From contig NC_083597.1 of assembly GCF_020882245.1 (NCBI RefSeq), forward strand, positions 77,416,152-77,480,151: a DNA stretch of 64,000 nucleotides. Reading direction: 5' to 3'. Under the pieces are notes generated by a model. The model made no database searches. It had not been told where the DNA came from and saw nothing but the letters and a program-made list of their open reading frames with translations. Made by a program: the position numbers and the translations under genes. Origin of the DNA: Rhopalosiphum padi. Lineage: Eukaryota; Arthropoda; Insecta; Hemiptera; Aphididae. Positions 53,590-64,000 of this stretch are shown one piece after another (positions within the stretch are counted from its first letter, which is position 1; each line of letters opens with the position of its first letter).

Positions 53590-56500
53590 AACAAAGAATA
53601 AAATACAGATTGAAATGTGAATTTTTTATGGCTAAAAAGGGATAGGTGTTAAAATCAACACATTTACCACATGAACCTGAAATATATAACTCGTGAATGA
53701 AGATATATAATATTCTTGTTCAGTATCTTTCATATTATAAATGACGATTTTACACCTCGGTAGTGAGGTTTTATTTGATACTTCAAATACTAAAATACAA
53801 GTAATATATAATATATTCCTATATTATTATATTAAAAACATGAGGATACATATTCTGCGTCCCTGAGGAAGGGAAGGTCACATTTTTTTTTATCAGTAAA
53901 TTTTCGCATCATTTAAATTTATTCTAAATAATAATAAAATAAGCAATTAGATATTCACAGAGTTTTAAGAAACTAAATATTAAAAAATCCTTCACGCAAA
54001 ATAAATTAAAATCAATAATATGTTTATCTCTTTGCTCAACATCTAAAAATTCCATAAACTTAATAGAATATAGTATATACATTATTTGATAGTTTTTAAG
54101 CATAAGGCTATGCTAAGCTAAGCACCTCTGTAATAATGTTTTTTATTTACATTGCAAAAATGAGTTATGTACAAAGAGAAAGAGAGAGAGTTGAATTATT
54201 TATTTTTATGCATAACAAATAAATATGTCAATATTATTTTATTTTATATTTTAAGAAATTTTTAAACAAAAATACTAAGAAATGAATAATTACTTACTTT
54301 GCTTTTTATCAGGTTGGAATATTTTTAGCAAATTAATATTATTATCAAGTTCCGACAGACAACACTTCTTAAATATCATATTATAGTAATGTCATAAAAC
54401 GAGAAAGGAATTAAGGAATTAGGAAATTAATCATCAATTCTCCAGTTGTACTTATTTGTAAAATTTAATAAACAAGGAAATTCGTTAACACAAATTAATC
54501 AAACAGTGTTCATCATAATATTCGTTTTACATTTAACTTTGCTTTTTTAAAAAATAAATACTTGTTTAAATAATTATTTTTTTTTCATATATTTATCAAC
54601 CAAATTATTATAACATTTTTTACTTTCAAATTTTGTTTTTAAATAATAGTTATTAAGTTTTATAAATATCTAATTATTAAAATTAGGATTTTAGTCAAAC
54701 AAGATATTTTATTATATATATTAAACGGTAACTAATACATGTATATTATTTTTTTTTTTATAACATTTTTTATTTATATATACTTCTAGTGTCAATATTA
54801 AAATTAATCAATTTTCAACCTTCTATTAAATATAAATAAATGTTCATAAGTGGCTGCTTAAAATTAATTTTTTTTTATTATTTCTAACATTATCATAGTG
54901 TTAGTAATCTAACATTAAACAAAAATTAACTTTCCAAATAATGAACAGAGTATATAACATATATTTGTTTAAAAATATCCTTTCTATAAATAAAATAAAG
55001 TTAACAGCTTTACCTATTTAAAAGTGTAATATTTTTTTTCTTTCTTCCTTTTTTTTAGCCAGTTAAAATAAAGAGGAAATTTAATGTAACCGTCTGTTTA
55101 AATTTTTTTTTAAGAGTAATAGTAGATCATTATTTACTTTTCCTCTCCGAAAAAAAACAAAACAATATAATAATATACTATAATTTCTCTAGCTATTAAT
55201 TTTAAAATTGTATTTCATTTTAGTTTTCTTTAAACGGTGATAACAAAAATTACTTACAATTACATTATAATCCACTGTGGTGTAGTACGTCTCATTGTTT
55301 TTAAGATAAAATTATAAATACATAATTTGAAACACCTAGCTCATATATACCATATTATAGTGTTATATAAATTCATAAGAGTAATAAATTATTGTTGTTG
55401 TTATCGTTGTTGTTGTTGTTGTTACATCTTAATTTTAAACAAAAATATATATTATATATTATAAATATTACATAATTAAAATAACGTTTTAAATTATTGT
55501 TATAATATATTTTAAAAATGTATCGTACTATCAAACAGCCTATCGAATATCCCAAATTTCTGTGTGAGTGACAAACCTCATAAATTAACTTTTTTAGTCA
55601 CAAGTATCACGAGTTTGGTTAACCTTAGTTTTTTCTGTTTTTTATATCAATTCCATAATTATTATTGTAGCCTTCACGTTTTCAAATTTCACATCCATAA
55701 ATACATTTCGTTATTTTTTTTCTAAAATAAAAATATTATTAACAAGAGGCTTGTTAAATTTAACTTGATCGTTATTATAATTTTAAAATATTTGTTTGTG
55801 AGACTTTTCAAAAAAAAAAAAAAAAAAATGGTAATCTTGTTAATATTAAGTGAATATTTTTTTTCATTTTACCTTACTGCATTAAAAATGTAAACACACT
55901 ACATGTGTGCTCTATCAATATAATTCAACTATAAAAAAAAATATTATTTTTTATGTAATTATTAATTAATCACTGAAGTGTTAGTTCCAGCTAACTATCA
56001 ACCTTCTATACACTATCTGCCCAAAACATACATGATTAATAATTAAAAACTCACCTAATATTTCAGTTTAAAATTGTTAATTTTAACATAATAATATAAT
56101 AAAATAATAAAAACTACTTTTTTGTAGATTTATAAATATATACTATTAAAAAAAAAATTCAGAAATTTCCTACAACAGAAAAAATAAAAACATGCAACGT
56201 TTCAGACTCTTTTGTGCATCATATTCATAGTTATGACTTTATTAACATAATTAAATTATATATAAGTAAATAAGTAATTTTAGTGTTTTTTTTCTATATA
56301 ATTTACAATAATAATCAATAATATTATTAAATGTTTGTAAAAATCAAATAAATTACTTCTCTCCGTAGAAGATACTTAGAAACGTTGTAAACAAGAACCG
56401 ATTGATAAACATGATTGTTTTTTTAGTTTATCGTGGAGAAAAAATTCATGATTATTATGATAGTGATAGACAATTTTCTGATGAGGATTATAATATAAAA

Positions 56501-59150
56501 TGAGTTGCATGTCTCAATGTCTGGCGTACGCATAAAAAGTTATGTTAAAAAAAATACTTACACACAGTATACATGTTATGATTAACCTTTGTTTTTTTTT
56601 CGATTTTTTTTTAGTTTTACTTTCATAAAACAGTATATGTAATCAGTATTATAGAATTCTGGGCAATAAACTACAAAACAAAATGATTGATTTCAATCAT
56701 TTTGAACACATAGGTCTACAGTCAATCCATTTTTATTATAAATAAATTATAACTTTTTACTATAATATGGCATAATTTTCAAAATAAAGTGATTCAATAT
56801 TTTTTTAACACAATAATATATTATGCAAAGTTTAAGACTGTACTATCGAACACTATGCGACCTTTGAACAAATCGTTACTTCCCGACGTAACCCGTTAGT
56901 TGCTATTAATTTATTTCATCAGTTGATGTATGATTTGTAAACAATTTGAAAGTAATCTATTTTTCAAAGAAGCCCTTAGATAAAAAATATTCTCGAAAAT
57001 ATAAAAATACAATGAATTTTTCCTGCGTACATGGTATATTATGTTTTATATTTCATATAATATAACTCATTATAATTATATTACAGAGTATCCACAAAAT
57101 TCGAATTAACAATAGAATCATACTATTGTATTTAATTTATTTAAAACTAATCAGCGTTTTACATGTCATTCTTTATTTGATAATTTTATTTATATTTTAG
57201 TACATATTCTATATCCATGTAGTATAATCAATTGAAATGTTACGTGCATACAATATATATAATTAAATAAATTGCAAAAAAGTCTGTTTTAATTATTAGT
57301 GATAACTTATACAAATATTAAATAATATACAAGATAAAGTAAGTGTACGAATATTGCTTTTAGACGTATGAGTTGTCAATGTAACTTGATAAAGTTATGT
57401 CTATTGTGATAGTCAAGGTCGTAAGTGACTTATTTTTGTATTGGTTCTTAGGCTGTTGTACTAGATCTTTCGGAAGTTTTGAGTTTCATATAACGTTTTT
57501 AAATTTTGTTTTAGTAATTAAATAAATAAAAATAATAATACATGATAATCAATAAGTTAGGTATATTTATAACTAATAATGAAATCGTTAACTTTAATAT
57601 AGATATTTTAATTTTACGACACATCAGGTTCATGATTTTCAGAAATTAAATATGTGTAATAATTCCCAAGTGTTGCTATTCTTTCTTAATTGCATACGTA
57701 AGTACACAATACACACCCCTGCTTGTACTACGTAATTTACGTTATTTTTCTTGACGTTATGATATTATACTTTAAGCCTTTAAAAATAATCATAATAAAT
57801 TCGGACACGTCAAACTGTTTAGTCGTTAAAAACACCAATCCAATATCCTAGTAATAATTTATTTACTCAGAATATTTGATCATTATAAGAACATATTATT
57901 AGGTATTATAGCATTTCATCAAATATTGGTATAAACTTTTGAGCATTAAAAAAGTAATGAAAAGTAATACATATATAATATTATATTATACTAGGGGACT
58001 TGGCAGATAATAATGGCCATATAAAATTTTGATATAATAATTTGTTACTCTAATACTCAAAAATATTAAGATAAAGTTTATGGTTCAAAACGGAAAATAC
58101 GACCTGTAAACATAGCAGATAAAACGGGCCTATATTTATGGAGGTGAATGACTCTTTACAATCATATTTAACGATGTGGACGTGAATGTGCATTGTGCAC
58201 CTACTTATCTATAATGTTAGATCGGTCTCTCATATATTTATTTACTTAAATTTTTATCTAACTTTTGAAAAAAAATGACTTCATTTTATACATTTTATAA
58301 CAATACAAAACCACATGCAATATGCCTATACACATATTTATGTAACAAATATTATATACATATTATATATATTATGTACATTATTATAAACTGAAAAACC
58401 TTCATTTATAACTTATACAAAAACCTCCAAATAACGGAAGCCTCGCAACGCCGGACGATTTTTTCTCGTACCACTGGCATAGGTTTTATCTAACATCTCA
58501 ACAAAGGAAAAATTTTACTAATGGAAATGTATTTTTCATTATTATATATAGGTACACTGTTATCCGTAGGCTATACATTCAATATAATATAAATATATAT
58601 AAATAAGTTACGTTGAGGTTGTATGCCTTATAATAATATAAAAGTAACAATACATTATATTGCTTTACTTTTTCGTCATATTTTCATAAGAATGACCATA
58701 TTATAATAACGTTACATTATTATTATTATAACACGTTTGTAAGCATTTTTTTTTATTTTTAATTGCTTACTTACTATTATGATTAATATAGTATTTGTCT
58801 AAAGTTGAATAATCTGTAGAGTCATTCGCCAAATTTAACATTATACTTTCTTCATCTATTCACCAATTTCTTCCAAATAATTGTTTATTTATCTACACTT
58901 CACTGTCGAATTTGTATATTGGTTAGTACGTATAAATTATTTAAATTTGAGTATAATATTCGTTTTATAAAAAGAAAATGTTGTGTAAATTATAAATTAA
59001 AAATATTTCATTCAATTCAATTGATTTTGTATTAGTCTCTAAGCATGAGTGAACAAATACGAGAGATGAATATTCAATTTTAATTAGCTAGTTATAAAGG
59101 CATAATATTTGCGTGTTATACATATGCGCGAATGACGATTAATAAGGCCG
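53590..59150. other. A+T-rich non-coding stretch
   Basis: Contains an interrupted TTG array (55392-55423) and a 19-nt A run (55810-55828), both of which create spurious ORFs. No exon, RNA gene or transposon end was recognised. Confidence 0.55.
55392..55423. repeat. Interrupted (TTG)n microsatellite
   Basis: About nine TTG/GTT units broken once by ATC. Confidence 0.85.
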
Positions 59151-59154
59151 ACTA

Positions 59155-59340
59155 GCGTCATTTATTATAATCACTCGTCGCTCGCCAGTGGTGCCGTTTA
59201 TCAATAATCCAGCAAAATGAACCTTTTCCCTTTACAATTTCTCCTGAACAAGCCCTATAAATCCTAAGACACCAAACGCGATCCTGGAAACAGATCCTCT
59301 GACACTTAATTAACCACATTTTCCTAGGCAGCTTTCTTCT
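59155..59340. other. Higher-complexity patch with open minus frame
   Basis: About 180 bp with lower A+T bias than the flanks. The minus frame 59158-59376 is open and cysteine/arginine-containing (RRKLPRKMWLIKCQ, GKGSFCWIIDKRHH), but its nominal start is a TTG codon and no domain is recognised. It could be an old insertion. Confidence 0.2.
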
Positions 59341-59379
59341 TAAAACAATGACGTCAATCAGATATTTATATAACAAAAA

Positions 59380-61825
59380 CTACTATAGAATCGCAATATG
59401 CAATTATAAATAGTCCAAAAATTTAATTTTTAATATAGTTTATCTATTAATGATGTCAATATGTTATTAATGTTATTATATTCCATTATATATGCTAGTA
59501 TTATAACAAACAATATATAATTTAATAAAGTCACACAATGAGTTATATAGAGCATATTTTGATTTTATACGATACAAATATATGCTTTTTTATTTTTTGA
59601 AAAACACATTTTAAAATAAAAGTAGTATACCAATTTTTTCATATAGATCTAACAGTCGATTGGATATTGCAGAACACAAACGATTATATAAAGAGATAAT
59701 TTTTCGATTTCCCCGTTTGTTAGAAAAAAGGCATTCGACTCATTCGAAGTACTTCAAAATATTGTGAAATGTGATCCGGGCACATCTTGAGTACCATCTT
59801 TCTGAAATTCTTTCATATACGATGATTTATATAAAATATATTTAAATTTTAAATAACAACACTATACGGTATTGCGTACGCTAATGTCTAGGTAAAGAGA
59901 TATGTGTAACTGACATTTTAATTAGTTCTTAAATATACTTAAGTAACTGTATAATTATTGAAAATAAAAACATGTTGAAACTTTCATATATAATCAAATT
60001 AAAGATAATTGTTAAAAATATTATATGGTTATTATTTATTTTAATTGTATTAAATATGCACTGAACAAACAATTCGAGCGTGCACCATATAATTGAATTA
60101 TTTAAACTATTTAACTATTTAATTATATTTACCTAAAATAAAAATAATTTAACGAAACTTAAATCAAAAAAATACTAATTAAATCAAAATGTTTTAAGAT
60201 CTATAATAATAATAATAATAAGACTCAATTATTTGTAATATTATTTCATGTTTATTTAATGGTAATATGAACATTTGTTTGAATTGAAACATAAAAACAA
60301 AATTGATTTAATTGAAAAATGATATTGCGTAAAATTTCATCAATATCCATTTTTTTTGTCTTGTTATTTATATTAGTATTGTAAATTTTTTTTTAACTTC
60401 TTACGTACTAATTAGATTCAATTTATTACTAAAAACAAGCAATAGTAATGTTGCTGAACGATATAGAGGATTTCATCAATGCATAACTTGCGTAAAAAGG
60501 TAACTCTACCTAATGATACCAGGCTACACAAAAAATAAAAATGAATGGTAAGCCGAAAGGCTTGGTAACTTACAATGTATAGAACCTTTATAATAGTAAG
60601 CATAATAATTATAAACACTTATATTAATATGTTGGCAGAAAGTTAAATTGAGATAAATTATGAACCTTACCTATTCACACATGTTATAGTAAGCCAATTT
60701 TCTACTTTAGCTTATCTCTGGAAATTTAATTTCGTTCATTTTATGTACACATAACTTTACAGTGACATTTCATTACTAATTATAAATGGTACCTACCTAC
60801 CTAACCTACCTATAAATTATGTAATTGTGAGAAATTATACAACTGTATGTTCCCTTCGTAATTAGATAAATCGTTGTTCTTACTACGTAGCCTCATATTT
60901 ATTTATATGTTTAAACAAATAATAATAAATAATAATATTTTGACGAATTTTATTATTATTTATTCGTAAATTTAACAAATACTAAGATCGTACAAACGTG
61001 TATATACCTATTTAATTTATAAAAAATAACGTGTTTAAGTATGACCTACATTTAAAAAAAAAACACTTTTTACAAATAATTGTTTGTATTATACGTATCG
61101 CCTATCCAAGTAAATTCAAGGAAACCACAATCGAAATACATTTTAGTTTTATTTCGTCGGATATAGAAAGACAATAAATTATTGCTACTTTTCATCTCTC
61201 GCAACGTAAAAAAAAAAGTTATTTTCAAGGAAACTTTTCTAAGGTTTCGTCCAAAGTAATGTAATTTATTATAAATTATATTGTATTTATAATATTGAGT
61301 TTATAATAGTTTTTCATTAATATGAATAAAAACACATTTTAAAATGTTGATAAACATTTTCACACATTTTCCTTCACACGTCAACAAACTTAGAACTGTC
61401 TGTTTTCTACAGGCGTGATAAAACGTGTGTTGTATTTTTAAGTACTCTTAACTTATCGTCAGTATGTTAAATCAAAAATTGTTTGTTATGTTTTTATTGA
61501 ATTACACTATACAATAGTATATTATTATTATTAATATTGAATACTATTTAACTATTTTACTTACATAAAGTATGATTGTTATTATTATTTTTTTAAATAA
61601 GTACAAATATTAATTCAGGCCAGCGTATTAATTTATGCTGAATTTATTGTTGTCATATATACAATGTTTAAATGAACGAAGGTTTTATTTTTTATTGCTG
61701 CCCAATTATTACCACGTAGTCTTTTAAAAGTGGTAATGTGGTAATGTTGAACTATTGGATACAAATACTAACCAAACGAGTTGTTCATGTTCAGGTTAAA
61801 AGTTTCAGATTTGCGCTATCGAGTT
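59380..61825. other. A+T-rich non-coding stretch
   Basis: A CCTA/TAGG-type cluster lies at about 60787-60812. No gene supported. Confidence 0.55.
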
Positions 61826-61829
61826 TCTC

Positions 61830-62260
61830 GACATAATGCGAATAACGCAATTCGTTACAGCAAAGAAAAGACACGTCTACGGCGAGGACAACCGAGGCTG
61901 GGTTATTTTATTTTTATGGTTGCTAAATAACGTGATCTCCTGGGACGCTCTCATGCTGTTAACTGGGAACACGAACTTCACTGGGATCTTCTCATTTATG
62001 TCCGCTCCGGCGGTATATATACATGTTGGGAAGTGATCCGAAACACGTCCACGTGTAGTGCTTTTGTCCAGCAGTTGTCCTAGTTTATTTCCTCCCTAAC
62101 GTTTTATTTTCTCTATCTATAAATACTTGGATTTTTATATATAAATTATGTTTGGCAGTTAATCTCCGTTTGCTACGACACGATTTATTGGCTTCTAGTG
62201 GTCTATTTGACATTGTTTCCCATTCAATTATTTTAGCTATGCAATTATAAATAATAATAA
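61830..62260 (+). other. Higher-complexity block with two overlapping open frames
   Basis: About 230 bp (61830-62060) is distinctly less A+T-rich than its surroundings. One frame (61836-62036) reads KKRHVYGEDNRGW then SWDALMLLTGNTNFTG and stops. A second, without an ATG start, is open from about 61960 to 62250 and reads VLVYFLPNVLFSLSINTW and LRLLRHDLLASSGLFD. Neither matches a family I know, and no splice pair is convincing. This could be a decayed ORF with a frameshift between the two frames, a regulatory block or chance. Confidence 0.2.
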
Positions 62261-62264
62261 TATT

Positions 62265-63400
62265 TAACGTCCAATCGTTATGTTTTGCATTGTAACGACA
62301 AAATAAATAATTAGTCGTTATACTCGTACTTTATTAAGCCTCTCTACGTTGTTTAATTTAATATGGAATTTATCTATCATTTCGATAGATATTGTTAGAG
62401 TGGTTAGTGGTTTGCTTATTTTGTTTTACGAACTTTACAATAAGTTCATCAGCGTTGAAATAGGTACTCTAAACTATATTAATTACCTATGCCACTGACT
62501 AAGGAAAATGTATACATCAAGTCATAGTTGTTCGGTATATTCGGTAGTAAGGATCAATTAGCATTTATCGGGTTTATTAATACATGATTTAGCTATTATC
62601 TTTTAAACGATCAAATATTAACAAATCGTAATTATGTAATTGAATTATGCACAAGTTTTTTTTACTGACGATGATCAAACTACATAATATTTATTGTTCT
62701 TTTACCTACTAATGTATTATATTTTTCAATTATCCATCATAAAATACACTTAAAAATGAAGTCATATTCAGATTAGTATATTGTTTACGATATACGAGTA
62801 TAACTATATGTACTAAGAAAAATGTACATAGGTAATATGTTACTAACGATGGAAATTATATTATAAGTATATGCAGATATTAATTCTTAAGTTTAAATTA
62901 GACAGTAAACTATTATTATACTAATATACCTATAAGACATCACATTTTTAAAGAGTGAACCCTTTAGAATTTTGTAACAAAAAAAAAATCATAACATTAA
63001 CCCCAAAAAAGTATAAACTTTGTCCGTCACGTGACCGATAAAACATTATATTATTTTATCGAAACACATTATATTATTCGAGTGCAAGACAAGTACAATA
63101 AACGATTTATCATATCGTGATAACGGACGTCTGTCGTATAATATTGTGTAGAATAATATATAATATTATTGTATTGTAAACTAATTAATTGGCGAATATG
63201 TCTAAAGCCGGAAAACTTGGTCGGTATTTTGTGGTGGCGTATCCCAAAGTGGTTATATAATCGTACATTCATATATATATATATTTATGTATAGCTATCG
63301 TTGTTCATATTTTGCTGTAATACACACAAACATCTGTATAATATATTTCCTCGTATGTATATAAATATAATATGTGTAAGAGAAAATATCGAAGAATAGC
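62265..63400. other. A+T-rich non-coding stretch
   Basis: No gene seen. Minus ORF 63069-63272 has no domain. Confidence 0.5.
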
Positions 63401-63710
63401 GGAAAACGCGATATTACATATCTGGTTGTCGGTCCGCGCGCGATCCTCCCGCCGCCACCGCGTTCGCTTTTGAATTTATCATTATTGCTTTTTCGTCGTG
63501 CGGAAACGAAATAACATACACATACACACTTACGCACGAGTATAATGCAATATTGCCGCAGCGTGTTGTTCTCGGAAGGTTTTTTCTCTTAGCACTCTTT
63601 TTCGCTTACGATTTCACATCGTTGGTCGGTTTTTTATTATTATTATTATTATTTCGTCGTCGTTGAGTCGGCCAAAGAATACGCGCGAATTTCCGCCGTA
63701 CTGAATACGT

Positions 63711-63732
63711 ATATATATATATATATATATAT
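63711..63732. repeat. (AT)11 microsatellite
   Basis: Eleven AT units inside the CpG-rich block. Confidence 0.95.
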
Positions 63733-63930
63733 GGGACCGAAATCGTGTACGAGACGATAATATTATTAATATATTATTATATGATCGCCATCGTCTCCGG
63801 CACGTACTTGTATGGTATAAAACACACGATACACAGCGACCGGTGGCTATGTAGACGCACGCCCTTGCCACCGTCACCCCCGCTACCGTCTCCACCACAA
63901 TACGTGTTCGCGATCCATGAAACAATTACT

Positions 63931-63946
63931 GCCGCCGCCGCCGCCG
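63931..63946. repeat. (CCG)n microsatellite
   Basis: Five CCG units, which produce an alanine run on the minus strand. Confidence 0.9.
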
Positions 63947-64000
63947 ATTTGTTGCCAATTGAATTGAATTCGGTATGTTGCACAGCGTCGGGTGTCCGCT

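Larger units (their letters stand above)
63405..64000. promoter_or_regulatory. CpG-rich block at window edge, possible promoter/first-exon region
   Basis: CG dinucleotides are frequent from about 63430 (CGGTCCGCGCGCGATCC) to the window end, interrupted by ATT (63631-63652) and AT (63711-63732) arrays, and include a (CCG)n run at 63931-63946. Minus ORFs 63614-63925 and 63777-63983 translate these arrays into Ile, Ala and Gly runs and have no domain. The pattern resembles the 6.3 kb block and may be a transcription start region whose exon lies beyond 64000 or on the minus strand. No orientation can be fixed. Confidence 0.3.

Noticed and set aside
55373..55555. Poly-Asn minus ORF
   Set aside because: Direct translation of the TTG/ATT microsatellite.
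63614..63983. Two minus ORFs in the CpG-rich edge block
   Set aside because: Ala, Gly and Ile runs come from CCG, ACC and ATT/AT arrays; no domain.
1..64000. tRNA, conserved miRNA, CRISPR array or defence-type system
   Set aside because: No tRNA B-box-like GGTTCGAATCC, no match to well-known insect miRNA mature sequences that I could recall, and no regularly spaced repeats with unique spacers were seen on reading the window.

Overview
The window looks like intergenic and/or long-intron DNA from a nuclear insect genome, most likely a sap-feeding hemipteran such as an aphid. Reasons: it is strongly A+T-rich throughout; microsatellites are abundant; short TAGG/CCTA-type runs recur (8.2, 24.1 and 60.8 kb); there is no dense ORF packing, operon spacing or ribosome-binding site; and the recognisable coding remnants are eukaryotic transposons (LINE, hAT-like, Helitron-like). 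The aphid assignment rests on overall texture and on repeats I associate with aphid genomes, not on a diagnostic gene.

Layout. 1-6.3 kb is A+T-rich with one CpG-rich block (2.44-2.76 kb). 6.29-6.80 kb is a second CpG-rich block ending in a good splice donor and may be a promoter plus non-coding first exon on the + strand. 7.54-7.79 kb is a decayed LINE reverse-transcriptase tail. 13.71-13.89 kb is the best cellular coding candidate: a minus-strand terminal exon with a clean acceptor, a 58-codon tail, a stop and a poly(A) signal. 15.88-16.3 kb looks like a Helitron 5' end. 18.76 kb has a Z-DNA-prone tract. 19.8 and 47.4 kb hold two opposed copies of one short dispersed repeat. 23.75 kb has a long near-perfect hairpin. 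30.78-31.03 kb is a hAT-type non-autonomous element. 34.85-36.24 kb is a decayed Jockey-like LINE with endonuclease and start-of-RT motifs. 47.95-48.6 kb has two diverged tandem units of about 355 bp. 50.7-51.2, 53.3-53.6 and 61.8-62.3 kb contain unassigned higher-complexity ORFs. 63.4-64.0 kb is a third CpG-rich block running off the window edge.

No complete protein-coding gene, tRNA, rRNA, CRISPR array or integrated system can be supported. The few possible gene parts (a first-exon-like block on +, a terminal exon on -) cannot be joined into a model from this window. I looked for a novel biological system and did not find one. The items most worth a second look are the minus-strand terminal exon, the 26-bp-stem hairpin, the CpG-rich promoter-like blocks and the unassigned ORF at 50.7-51.2 kb.
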